Source of the DNA: Dactylonectria macrodidyma
Lineage: Eukaryota; Ascomycota; Sordariomycetes; Hypocreales; Nectriaceae
Reading direction: 5' to 3'
Assembly (NCBI GenBank): GCA_020744425.1
Contig: JAGMUV010000020.1
Location: 1,054,001 to 1,118,000 of the forward strand
DNA: 64,000 nt
A model generated the notes under the pieces. It worked only from the letters and a program-made list of their open reading frames with translations. It was not told where the DNA came from and did no database searches. Positions 48,185 through 58,327 of this stretch are shown here, one piece after another; position 1 is the stretch's first letter, and the number at the start of each line of letters is the position of its first letter. A program made the translations under genes and the position numbers.

Positions 48185-48531
48185 TTACTGATGCTTTCTG
48201 GGGCTCCAGTCTTGGTGCACCTTGAGAGGGCAACTTGGGACGCTAGATACGATCTCCCCCAGTTGATTGTTAAATAGTTGACGAGGCGTAATCTCAAGCT
48301 TCCATTCGTCATTAAGTACTACCCGGAAACCTGGGGGAATTGTGATTTCCTGGGGATTCCATTTTGGTCTGTAGTGATGATTGTGGCAATGCTGAAAAAT
48401 TGGTATGAAGCGTACAGCACTATTCCACCAACAAGAGTATGGCTTAAACTTACTACGTCCGGCCACGACCCGCAGTAGAAATCTAAAATGTTGTTCCCAT
48501 TTATATCGAATCTTGATGTCATACCCTGCAT
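48185..48531 (-). CDS. Small two-exon protein or 5'-truncated remnant, family unknown
   Basis: An ATG at 48531 opens a short exon (reading NILDFYCGSWPDV), then a canonical intron (GTAAGT..TTTTTCAG, about 61 nt) joins in frame to a second exon reading HCHNHHYRPKWNPQEI, TIPPGFRVVLNDEWKLEI and a final SCPLKVHQDW before TAA. Total is about 95 aa. The phrase TIPPGFRVVL resembles strands of beta/gamma-crystallin folds, but this is weak. The gene has no signal peptide and begins only 28 bp after the stop of the rhodopsin-like gene on the same strand. A possible splice acceptor (TTAATAG) sits just before its ATG, so it may have lost an upstream exon. It could also be unexpressed. Confidence 0.4.
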
Positions 48532-48559
48532 CTATTAACGCCTACCTTCCTTCTAAACC

Positions 48560-50022
48560 CTATTTTACCAGATTGACGGTTTGTGAAACCTCCTTTTCTA
48601 CCATAATACCCATCTTGAGGTCCTTGTTTGGTGACCAAGTGCCAACTTCCTCGTTTGTCGGCCTAGTTTCTCGTGATGATGTAGCCTTTGACTGAATACG
48701 ACCCTCGCTTCTGATGTCGCCTAGCTCCAGACTCTCTTCGGACTCGCCTACGGTCATAAAGCCGCTTCTCATTTTTGAGCCCATCTTAGGAGCAGTATTG
48801 GCCGAATTTTGAAAATTTCGGGATTCGTACGAGGGTCCATATTGGTCGGATTTTTTTACACTGGACAAGAAGCGTCGAAAAAGTTTGTCGAAGATGGGTC
48901 GTAGTAGAGGGGAGCATGCAACGAGAATGACCACACCACATTCGGCATATGTCCATGTTATGACTTGGGGTACGGAATACGAGAAGTCGTCGAAGTCGAT
49001 TTTTCGAAGAGAGACCAAACGAATGATTGCAAAGATGACGGAACTAAAATGTCAGCCAGCGAGCTAGTACAAGTCTATGAGGAGGGGCGACTTACACAAT
49101 ACCAATGCCAAATATGCCAAAAAGCGCCAACCTGTACGGGGTTTTGACCTGCAACCCCCAAATCACCGGGATAGGTAGAAGGCACATGGCTACATCTACG
49201 ATGACATTGACGATACTGACGGCCGTATAGCCTGCAATCTGATCGCCACATGTGCCATCAGTTGTCGGATCCCAATTCTTTTGAACGGGACGACATATCA
49301 ACAGGCCGATGAGGAGTGTCATAATCATCCACGCTGCCTGAACAAGGATGATAATCCAAGTGCAAATCTAAGTCCAACATACATGATCAGTGATTTGATC
49401 AGGGTTTCGCAAGAGGTCAGCTAAGTTATGACTTACCCAGAACATACGAACGGCAAAGACGCGCTTGAGCATCCACAGAATGCTCCATTTGCTAGTGCAC
49501 ATGGAAAGACCATATAAGCCTTGGATGGCCAACATGCTCTGGCGGAAAATCATCAATGTAAGCAATGCAATACCTTCGACAAGTGGTTTAAGGTTGGTTG
49601 AGAACTTACTTGCGTCAACCTTGCAACGTGACCTTTACCCAATTGATCCATGTGATAGCCAACGCCGCCCAGATACAATACTAGATCCATCTGTTAGCGA
49701 TAGTAGTAGCCTTGAAGAGCCTAGTTTTGAACATACGCAAGAAAAATGCCACCGACATGCCATAATACGCAGCCTATTGAAGTAGTCAGTGGATTAATCG
49801 TAATAATCATCGGAAATGTCATTTTCGTACCACAGAGACGTAGAATAATGTATCTTCGACAGTAAGGGGTGTATGTCGCACCCGTCTCGCATATAACCGG
49901 AGGGCAGACCAGACGGCAATCAAGACGCAGAAGACAATGACCGTGAGCAGAGCTTGACGAACCTCCGGCCTTGAATTAAGCGGGACGGTCGTCGTCGTAA
50001 GTTTGGCCGTATCAGACCCCAT
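48560..50022 (-). CDS. Fungal rhodopsin-like (PTH11-related) seven-helix membrane protein
   Basis: Six exons (50022-49831, 49773-49737, 49680-49610, 49538-49437, 49367-49096, 49043-48560) give 385 aa. Seven hydrophobic segments can be followed, from LLTVIVFCVLIAVWSALRLY to CGVVILVACSPLLRP. Between them are family words such as GVGYHMDQL, KWSILWMLKRVF, NWDPTTDGTCGDQ and DVAMCLLPIPVIWGLQ. This is the Fung_rhodopsin (PF20684-type) domain found in PTH11-like receptors. There is no CFEM domain at the N-terminus. The C-terminal 110 residues are polar and cytosolic (YGPSYESRNFQN). Some family members sense surfaces or nutrients during plant infection; most have no known ligand. All introns are canonical. 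Confidence 0.9.
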
Positions 50023-51642
50023 CGCGGCTCGTAGCGACCGGTAGAGCCGACAGCGTGGCTTGAGGTACGTTGAGAGGAACCGTTCGACTGCAGTGTGTGG
50101 GGAAATCGGGGGAGGGCAGGAACGTACTTTTTCATCATCTATTGATCGTTTTCCATCCGTTGGGGCCTAGGGGCTGGAAATATTCCTGCCGACGCGTCTG
50201 CCGACGGTTTGTCGACGAATCGCCACTTTTTTCCCACCCTGGGTTGCATTTTCGTTCTGCCTCGTGGGGCGGTTGTTCACCCTCAGGGGTCTTGTAAAGC
50301 AGTAACTGGGGTCTTACCAGGGTGAGTTGACTGGCATAACGTGATGCAGGAGGGGGGTCATTAAGGACTTCTTCCTCCTCGAGCATGTGATGTTGTTGGC
50401 ATGTAGCCAGCCTCAGTTAACCTTCGCCTTCCCGTTTCTTTATTACTTGGCTATTTGACATTACGCGTGGCCGAGCGATTCACTACCTACCACCATCAAT
50501 CTTTGAGACGAAATGGCGCAAAATTGCGATGTGTTGAGACTCGCTCTTGGTGACAATAGCACCATCAAACCCTGGCACCAACACACTTTCCACTACTGTG
50601 AGCGACATGGTTGTTAGTTGCTGACAAGGGTGCGGAAGCTGTCCCCGTCATGCCGACCCCAGTGAAGATACATGGAGGTAATCCACCAAGAGTATCCGTC
50701 GCGGGGTGGTTCGGGAGCTAGCACGTTTGTTCACCGACAAGGTGGATTCGGAAGAGCTACCCCTCATGCTGACCCTGGCGAATTCACAAAAATCACATGG
50801 AGACAATCGGCCGAGGCCTCAAGAAGAACCCATCGCCTGCGGCGTAGTCGTCTCGGACCTGGCACTGTCGCTCTACAAGAATTGATCTCGGCTGTACTCT
50901 GTATTCGTGGTGCGATCGTCGAGCCCTAGAGCAATTAACTTCCTCTCCCTTCGCTGGTCGACTGGGGATCCACCCATAGACTCGTCGCGAGCAGTCACGA
51001 ATATATTAGGCGTGGGGTATTCCTGTTCGCTATCGCTTCAGGCTTGCGAAGGCTTCAGCGTTCGCACACTGAAACGGATCTGAATTTCGTTATCTCTCAA
51101 AAACTTGGAAAATTAGCCAAGGAAGAAAATATCATTTCACATCTGGCGAGAGGAACTTGGTGCTCAAGATTAATTAACTCGACTTCCTCGCAAGTGCCTG
51201 CCAACGACCCTCTGCATTAGCAGCAGTTGTGTGTTTGATCGATACGCAATGGAGTCGACAACATTGGCAATGCTACGCTGTGTTGGCTTGGCATCGCGCT
51301 AAATGCAGGGGTACTATCTGATACTGTATTCGTACGTTTTACGAATACAGGGATGCTATTCCTATAGACCAATTTGGTAGGCCGTAATTAGACATACTTG
51401 CGGGCCCTGCATTTGACCAGCTGGGCCGCGTGGTCGTGCAGAAGTTGGCCGCACAATGAGGCCATTTGTCGACCACAAGCGTCGATTCCTTGTCCCCTCC
51501 CCCACCTCTAGGATGGCATCCCAGAGGATTTCTTTCCGCATTTCTACATTACTGCCTTTCCTCGCCACCTGTTCCCCTCTTGCACATGCACGCGTTTCCA
51601 CACAGACCTGCTTCCTCAACGTTAGATACGACGCCGATCACA
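50023..51642. other. Intergenic region with divergent promoters
   Basis: This lies between the rhodopsin-like and GMC genes. It contains only short unsupported frames, a loosely similar pair of segments (about 50621-50690 and 50731-50810) and one hairpin (listed separately). Confidence 0.45.
51324..51350. repeat. Perfect inverted repeat, 10-bp arms
   Basis: CTGTATTCGT and ACGAATACAG flank a 7-bp spacer, about 300 bp upstream of the GMC gene. It could be an operator or an RNA hairpin; its role is not known. Confidence 0.7.
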
Positions 51643-53426
51643 ATGGGCTCAGTTACTTATGATTACCTCATTGTAGGGGGTGGCCTCGCCGGCTGCGTCC
51701 TTGCCAGCCGCTTGCACCAGTATGACGAAGATGCCAAAATTGTCCTCATTGAAGCTGGTCCTGATACCCGCACGCGCCCTGATACCCTTAACCCTCAGAC
51801 GTTAAACCTTGGCGGAGACTTGGACTGGAAATACGAATCTGAGCCAATCCCCGGATATCTCAATCGGACCATCCCCGTCAACGCTGGAAAGGGATTGGGT
51901 GGCGGTTCATCCATTAACTCGGGTAAGTGGAGATCGCTGTGCACACACCATACGGGAAGTAGGAACCGGCTAACCAAAGCTTGAACTCAAAGGCGGTTGG
52001 ACTCGCGGTTCCTCTATCGAATATGATGAGTGGGCCGCTCTCGTCTCTGATGAGCGTTACAGCTATAAGGGTCAGGTCCCTTGGTTCAAGAAGGCCGAGC
52101 ACTGGTTCGACAACAAGAATCCTGAACAGCACGGCCAAAACGGGCCTATCCATATTGTGTCTGCCGAGTCTACCAACCGCACATTCCCACTGAGTGAGCA
52201 TGCTATTGCAGGTTGGGAGGACCTTGGTGTTGAAGCACTTCCCGGCTTGGACCAGAATGCTGGTGACAACCTTGGTCGTGCTTACATCTGCCAAGCTAGA
52301 AACAACGGCAAGCGTTCGTGGTCTGCAGGAGAATACCCTCTCGATGGGGTTGAGATCCGCTTCAACACTCTCGTGAACAAGGTGATCATAGATACTAGTG
52401 GCAAAATACCCAAGGCTACTGGTGTTGAACTAGCTGATAGCACTATTGTGCTGGCCAAGAACGTCGTTTCTGCTGCCGGAACATTCCGTTCTCCTCAGCT
52501 CCTCCAGCTTTCAGGCATTGGTTCTGCTATTGACCTGAAGCAGGTTGGAATTGAGGCAGTCGTTGATCTCCCAGAGGTTGGCCAGGGTCTGACTGATCAT
52601 ACGTCTTTCTTTCAACACTGGCGTCTACGTGATCCTTCTGCCGGATACACCCTTGGCTCGCCGAACCCTCTGTTTGCCCAGCCCCAGTACTCAGAGGGAG
52701 TGCCCATGGACTGGATTGTCTCCACTACTGTTCCCAAGGAGGGTCTCACCGAAGCTATTAAAAAGGACGAGGGCACTGAACCCGATGCCGCTACCCACCC
52801 CTTCCTTAGCAAGACACGTACTTTCCTCGAGAATATTGTGCTATATGCCAAGGTTCCTTTCGCTGGCGTTCAGTTCGACGCTGAGCATATGACAACCGCT
52901 ATTGTTAGTTTCTTGCCAACATCAAGAGGCAGTGTTTCTCTCAGGTCCTCTAATCCTGAGGATCAACCTAAGAGTAAGTACAACTAGATCGTCTTAATGA
53001 CTTATCGTGATTTTCAGGAAACTAATTGTTTTTATAGTCAGCTTTAACTTCTTGTCTACTGAGGTAGATAAGTACGTCTTTCGCCAGGGTCTTCGACAGC
53101 TTACCCAATTTATGCTAGGCCCCAAATTTGGCCTGTTCATTGAGGGTGAATCAGTTCCAGCGGTCCTTGGCCTGGACCCTGTGACGCTTGATGATAGTGA
53201 TGAGAAGCTTGACATCAGGCTGGCATCTGCTAGTTCCACGACATGGCATCCTGCTGGAACCTGCTCCATGGGCAAGGTTGTGGATACAGAATTCCGAGTC
53301 AAGGGAGTTGAGGGGCTGAGGGTCGTCGATGCTTCAGTTATTCCCCTTGCGCTCAGCGCTCATATCCAAGCACCAGTTTATGCTCTTACTGAGCAGGCTG
53401 CTGCTATTATTTCAGGAAAGGCCTAA
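51643..53426 (+). CDS. GMC-family FAD-dependent oxidoreductase
   Basis: Three exons (51643-51922, 51993-52973, 53038-53426) give 549 aa. The FAD-binding start DYLIVGGGLAGCVLASRL is at residues 6-23. GMC signature 1 reads GKGLGGGSSINSGGWTRGS across the first junction, and signature 2 reads GTFRSPQLLQLSGIG. The catalytic His lies in WHPAGTCSMG, with a second His in SAHIQAPVYALTE near the C-terminus. The family oxidises alcohols (choline, aryl alcohols, glucose) or closes rings in metabolite pathways. The sequence is nearest to the choline-dehydrogenase-like group of fungi, but the substrate is unknown. The start at 51643 begins just before the FAD motif; earlier in-frame ATGs exist but their leader looks non-coding. 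No signal peptide, so intracellular. Confidence 0.9.
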
Positions 53427-54377
53427 GGTAGCGGCAGTAACATATTCGCAGATATTATTAAATAAAAGATTATATTGCTTTAAATATTTAAGAAAGAGAC
53501 AGGCAAACTTCAAACATAGTGTTGTTCACATCTAAGTATTTGTATCCGGCCCCAGAATTTCTGCGATAGCCCACACGTAATCGACAAACCTAAGATTCTT
53601 CCGTTCCCACTAGCTAGAAAGATAATCCACTAAGTCGACTTCCTATTGACCACAGCCACGTTCATGGCCATCATCAACCCCAGCTACATCAGCTGCCTTT
53701 GAGAGGTTTGGAAATGCCTGTACGGAGAACGTCAGCGACTTGCGCCCGCCTGCTCATGCCTTTTTAAGCTCTCTTGCTAATGTATACGGACTGGTCTTCC
53801 GTGTGTGATTTTAAGCTAGTGGAGATTGTATCAAGACCAACAATCGAGCAGTATGTGAATCATAGAGTGGATTAGTTGAAGGATATTGAGAACGTGGAGC
53901 AAATCGATGGAAAGTTTCGATTTAACATAACTGTCTGGCAGATATTGTCTGATGGTCTTCCTGAAAACAAGTCGTCGACGTTTTAGGCATGTTGGGGGAA
54001 AATCAATAATTTCGATTAATAAACGTCGTGCTATAATATTCATCTGGTTTATAAAAGGATACTTACAGGTCGAAGGAAGCGCGGTGCTGTCGACAAGGGC
54101 GAGGGGGAGAACGAAGGACACTGAAGAAATGCTGGATTGTGAACAGCAACTGTGTAGCATCATATGATGCATCAATAATACTCACTGCGTGAATCAATAT
54201 TGATTCGTTACACAAGCCACTCACTTGCATTGGTAAACTCATCAAAGACATGCACGTGTCATCAACATCCGGCTAAGCAGTAGGGATTAATTTTCTTTAG
54301 CAGTCTCACATCTCTCTCGTTCTCTGAAAGTGTCTAGTCAAACGATTCGGGATTAAAACCTCATGGGATACGTTTTT
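53427..54377. other. Convergent 3' spacer, gene-free
   Basis: Close to 1 kb between the GMC gene and the NmrA-like gene, tail to tail. Only short AT-rich frames were seen. Confidence 0.5.
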
Positions 54378-55322
54378 CTATTCCTCTAACATTGTTTTGA
54401 ACAGGCCAGCGGGTGCATTTTTGGGCGCAGCAAGCTGGAGAACCTCCTTGCTCGTTGTAGAGGCTGTGCATTTCCCCTCCCACGCCGTCTCCCCAGCATG
54501 CTTAATTGAGAGGATGACGCTCCTCGACTCCTGACTTTGGGCTGCCATGTGCTCGACAATAGACATGTCCTTGAAGTGGACTTCTTCAACTTTCGTGCCA
54601 GTTTCTTGCTCCACCATCGCCACAATCTGTCGCCCAGTGATATCCTCCGGTCCGTTCAAGACGTACTTGGCTCTGTCGTGAGGGGTAACATCATCTTCGA
54701 TCAAAAGGTGAGCTGCGAGAACTCCAACCTCGTTAGGATCAATGATGCCAACAGGCGCATCCTCTGAAGCAATGAGCGTAAGAGGATGCTGCTGCCCAGT
54801 CTTGCGGAATTCCTTAACAAATTCCGCGGCAGTGTGAAGATAGAAGTTCGTAAAGATGTTTGGTTGCAGAGAAGTCCATCGTAAGCGTTGAAATTCTGGT
54901 GAGCTCAGTAGCGCCTCGATTGCCCAATGCTGCCTAGGATAGTAGGCAGGGCAATCTGGGCGCACATTTGCAGCAGTTGTTGAGATCCGAACGACGTACT
55001 CAACGCCTGCGTTGAGAGCAGCTAGATGAAAGGTCGACTCTTCGGCGAATTGATTGGGCTGGTTATGTGACGCAATGAATGCCCTGACAACATTTTGCTG
55101 CTGGAGCCAGTCCGCCGTGATGTCAACCCAATGCAGTTCCGTCACTTCGACATTGGGCAAAGCAGCGAGTTTCTGTGCCACAGCTCCGCTGGAGGAACGT
55201 GTAAGAGCGAGAATCCTGTGACTAGAAAAGATCTTGCTGGTTTTCAGGAGCTCTGATAGGGTTTTAACAACGCCTTGTCCGGTGTTGCCTGTGGCGCCGA
55301 TGACAAGGAGAGTAGGGGCCAT
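54378..55322 (-). CDS. NmrA-like / NAD(P)-binding Rossmann protein
   Basis: A single exon of 314 aa starts MAPTLLVIGATGNTGQGVVK. The loop GATGNTG (residues 9-15) binds a dinucleotide. The core continues with ILALTRSSSG, YVVRISTTAANVRPDCPAYY and SLQPNIFTNFYLHTA, and a C-terminal substrate half follows. Length fits the NmrA/quinone-oxidoreductase-like SDR group. Members are redox sensors or small reductases; the function here is open. It has no introns, unlike most neighbours. It lies tail-to-tail with the GMC oxidoreductase and is only distantly similar to the other NmrA-like protein at 21994-23022, so a recent duplication is unlikely. Confidence 0.87.
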   Translation of the reverse strand: MAPTLLVIGATGNTGQGVVKTLSELLKTSKIFSSHRILALTRSSSGAVAQKLAALPNVEVTELHWVDITADWLQQQNVVRAFIASHNQPNQFAEESTFHLAALNAGVEYVVRISTTAANVRPDCPAYYPRQHWAIEALLSSPEFQRLRWTSLQPNIFTNFYLHTAAEFVKEFRKTGQQHPLTLIASEDAPVGIIDPNEVGVLAAHLLIEDDVTPHDRAKYVLNGPEDITGRQIVAMVEQETGTKVEEVHFKDMSIVEHMAAQSQESRSVILSIKHAGETAWEGKCTASTTSKEVLQLAAPKNAPAGLFKTMLEE

Positions 55323-56258
55323 GATCAGCTAGAATTGATTAGATGCAGATAGAATTGGGTAGGATGGAGTTGGATGTGTAATATACATACTGTTAAATGA
55401 TATGATATGGTGTTCCCCCTTCGTATTTATATCAGTCCTATTGCTTGAAGTCAAATTTCAACTGCCGGACTGATTTGTAATTCTCCGCTGCTGGGCGTCG
55501 GAGTTTCTGGCCCGTGTAACGTTAGATATTGTCGATGCGGACATTGCGGAGAAGAGGCCCCCTTTTGCCTTGCCATACAAAGCCATCAACTCCACTTGAT
55601 GAGCAATCGGCCGAAAGAGTTTGTCCAATGGATCGTTAATGACGCGTTTGACTGGGCGTCCAATGTCTCGATGCCCCGCTCTAAAATAACGAAGTACTGC
55701 CCATCCCCCAGCCGTTTTCTATAAATCGACTCGCAGCTTTTTGCCTAATTGACTGGCGTAGATCGGCCCAACCCATTGAGCTCTAGCTCGCTCTTTGAAG
55801 AGTGCTAGAGTCTATTTCATCTTTCATCTAGATCTGAGCTAAGGGGGCCATATGTTTGAGATAACCGTGTGCCAGAACGGCGCGCATGCTGATGCTAGCG
55901 ACACGGACTGCTACCCCGGGATTAAAGAGGAGACTCTCCCACGCATCAGCTGTTACAAGTCAAGCGATCCTGAGATCAAAACGAGCTCTCGAGAGAATTT
56001 AACTTAGTAGAGCAACACTATTGATCGAACAATCAGCCTTACATAGCTAGGCATGGATTCCACAACGTTCGATTGGTGCCTCGAGGACTTGCTGAAGGTC
56101 AGGTAATTTTGTCAAGACTTCGCCCCTAGGTACAACCCCTATTTCATATTCACGTGAATTCTTATCGGCAATCCTCGAATGTTATTGATGGGTTCGAAAC
56201 CCGCCAAATATTAGTGCCAGCATTTGTGTCATCTGGTGCTGCTGATAGGTTCTTGTGT
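55323..56258. other. Gene-free stretch
   Basis: This holds the promoter of the NmrA-like gene and the 3' flank of the C6 regulator. A short GGGTTCGAAACCC near 56190 looks like a tRNA T-arm, but no tRNA fold surrounds it. Confidence 0.45.
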
Positions 56259-57626
56259 CTAGGAAACCAGGGAGAGTTGCCTAAATACACCAGCCAGTTT
56301 TCCAAATAACCTCCTCAGATTGGCAGGCCTCATGACAGCATGGCCAGGAATAATGGCTCGTCTTCCGTCCAACTCACCCCAAAGCACTTGTACTTGTCTC
56401 GCCGACAACAAACCCACTTCGCCGCCCTCAGATGTAGCGACGATGCCTAACGCGCGCTCTATTTTCTTGATGAGGTCAACAATGACTTCGGAGAAAAGCA
56501 TTCCCTGTGTGCATGGGTTCTCTAATGACAACCCGCCAAAGGTGAGATTTGGGACAGCGACTATAGGGTCGGTAGCGATTCGGCCAACCCGAGTGGTCAT
56601 ATATTCGAGTATCATCTCAAAGAGGGAAACCAACTGGGTGAATATACTCGTGACTGTGAGCGCGAGTGGCGCCGATAATGATTCGGGGGATGAAACGGAG
56701 ATAGAGGACAGATTACGGTGGTTGTTTTGTTGTAATTCCGACGGTGGCGCTAGCGACTTCGAAAATGGGGTTTCTGCCATTGGCGAAGCACACAAAAGGC
56801 CATGTGATGGCCGGTTGCTAAGAAGCCCCGTGAGGATCAGCAGGAAGTCTTGAGATGTCTTGACCATGAACTCGGCCAGAGTCAAGCTGTCGATGTACAA
56901 CGCGCCTTGCTGATAGATGACGCTGTTAAAGTCGAGGGTATCTTTGTTCATCTCGGCCGCTGCAACGCGGATGTGCAATTGGAGGTTGATCTTCGAAAGA
57001 TCGAATAGAGCATTTGAGCTATTGAAGCCCTCCAACATCTCCGGCCTTGTAATCGTCAGGGTATCGAGGCAATTCTCGGTAGTTGATACAGTTTTGGGGG
57101 GAGTTTCGAGAGAGTACGGAGTCGGCATTGTGATTGTGAGCGCTGAGTCTGGATTAAACAAGGAGTCAGTCTGGCCAAAGCCAAAGCTAGTATCCCATGG
57201 CGGAGAGTACTGGTCGAAGGAGTTCGTTCCAAAGATCGGCCATGTTGGTGTCACGTCGAGCGCATCATCCGCGGATGGAACCGACCCTTGCACGGGAGTT
57301 GTTGCTGGAGACATTATGCTGTCCCAGTCCAAGTGAATTCCTTCTCCCCATTGTGAAGCATTAGCTCGAGGCATGCTGTGAGGGGTTGGCTGGCAACTCC
57401 GGTGGACTGGTGTGTGTTCGGCCGTCGAACTTCGACCGATTTGGGCTGCGATTCGCCTTGGCCTCCCAGGATTCCTCTGCTGCCCAGTGGCACATTCGAC
57501 GGCCAGCATCGTGCACCTCGCGCATTTGGCATCATTCCGGTTGAGACGTTGACATCTCGCCTTGGCTTTCCGACAGGCTTCGCAAGACAAACGCCTCTGT
57601 GACGGGTGGACGGGTGCAAGGCCCAT
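56259..57626 (-). CDS. Zn2Cys6 transcription factor (AflR-like layout)
   Basis: A single exon of 455 aa starts at the ATG at 57626 (MGLAPVHPSQRRLSCEACR). The frame is open further upstream but without another ATG. The zinc cluster is CEACRKAKARCQRLNRNDAKCARC (six cysteines, about residues 16-39) followed by GRPRR. The rest lacks the usual fungal_trans words and instead has a Ser/Pro-rich middle and a helical C-terminus (LFSEVIVDLIKKIERALGIV), as in AflR-type pathway regulators. It is a nuclear DNA-binding regulator, divergently transcribed from the second PDR transporter at 58328. The promoter between them carries palindromic CCGCGG sites, so the transporter is a likely target. The pathway assignment is not proven. 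Confidence 0.87.
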   Translation of the reverse strand: MGLAPVHPSQRRLSCEACRKAKARCQRLNRNDAKCARCTMLAVECATGQQRNPGRPRRIAAQIGRSSTAEHTPVHRSCQPTPHSMPRANASQWGEGIHLDWDSIMSPATTPVQGSVPSADDALDVTPTWPIFGTNSFDQYSPPWDTSFGFGQTDSLFNPDSALTITMPTPYSLETPPKTVSTTENCLDTLTITRPEMLEGFNSSNALFDLSKINLQLHIRVAAAEMNKDTLDFNSVIYQQGALYIDSLTLAEFMVKTSQDFLLILTGLLSNRPSHGLLCASPMAETPFSKSLAPPSELQQNNHRNLSSISVSSPESLSAPLALTVTSIFTQLVSLFEMILEYMTTRVGRIATDPIVAVPNLTFGGLSLENPCTQGMLFSEVIVDLIKKIERALGIVATSEGGEVGLLSARQVQVLWGELDGRRAIIPGHAVMRPANLRRLFGKLAGVFRQLSLVS

Positions 57627-57766
57627 TTCGGTTTGTCTAAATCCGCAGGCACATCGGGACGAATACAAGGGTCCGCGTAAGATCAGGGCTTGATGTGGTC
57701 CAAAATGGCGACGTGAGAAGCAGTCGGTGAGCCGGGAATAAGTGCGAGGGACTGTCTTTAAGTAAA

Positions 57767-57780
57767 CCCTCCGCGGAGGG
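57767..57780. promoter_or_regulatory. Palindrome CCCTCCGCGGAGGG, PDRE-like
   Basis: This perfect 14-bp palindrome contains TCCGCGGA, the yeast PDRE sequence bound by Zn2Cys6 factors Pdr1/Pdr3. It lies 141 bp before the C6 regulator ATG and 548 bp before the ABC ATG. It is a candidate autoregulatory site. Confidence 0.6.
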
Positions 57781-58122
57781 TTTTGGGAAATTAGGTTCAG
57801 CGCTATTTTACTGTGCGAAGTCGCGACTATTTAGCATTCGGGAATATATGTGTCATAGCGGAGGAATTGGGTAATTCTTCCGATCATGGCTGCTTCCTTT
57901 GGCTTGCTTGCCCCCGTTACTGGCAAAACTGTACCTGGTCCTTAATCTAGATGGCCGACCAGGGTGATGCTAGAAGAGACCGAATGCGTCATAAGAAATT
58001 GCAGTTATCGATGCAGTCGTAGCAGCGTCAATTCGTCATCTGCCGTACGCATTGTGGAGGTTTCGATGCTGAGAAATTGAACTATCCACAGCATTTAGGC
58101 AAGCTTTGCTCCATCTTTCCGG

Positions 58123-58136
58123 CCCGCGGAGGGTTT
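58123..58136. promoter_or_regulatory. Second CCGCGGAGGGTTT element
   Basis: It shares 13 bp with the right half of the palindrome at 57767 and its flank, and lies about 190 bp before the ABC start codon. Two identical 13-mers in one 701-bp promoter are unlikely by chance. Confidence 0.55.
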
Positions 58137-58327
58137 CATGCTCCCTTTGTAATCGCAAACCATAGCTAAGCCTAATGTTATCAGCTCGTTTTGCGTATGC
58201 TCTACATTCTTTGTATTTCTGCAAGTTTCTTGCATAACATATACTGATCTTCATCCGGAACTTCTACCCAACTTGCATTCTTTCGCTTATCACACTCATT
58301 TTTCGACAGCACCCTCCCGATTTCAAC

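Larger units (their letters stand above)
57627..58327. promoter_or_regulatory. Shared divergent promoter, C6 regulator / second PDR transporter
   Basis: The 701 bp holds two copies of CCGCGGAGGGTTT, one inside a perfect 14-bp palindrome (both listed separately). A TATA-like element is not obvious; the last 60 bp before the ABC start are pyrimidine-rich. Confidence 0.6.

Noticed and set aside
51466..51642. Longer N-terminus for the GMC oxidoreductase
   Set aside because: The extra in-frame residues are proline-rich and unlike the family; the ATG at 51643 directly precedes the FAD motif.
56185..56205. tRNA gene suggested by GGGTTCGAAACCC
   Set aside because: Only a T-arm-like piece is present; no acceptor stem, D-arm or anticodon arm fits around it.
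57627..57668. Longer N-terminus for the C6 regulator at 56259
   Set aside because: The upstream extension of the frame begins at TTG, not ATG; the first ATG is at 57626.
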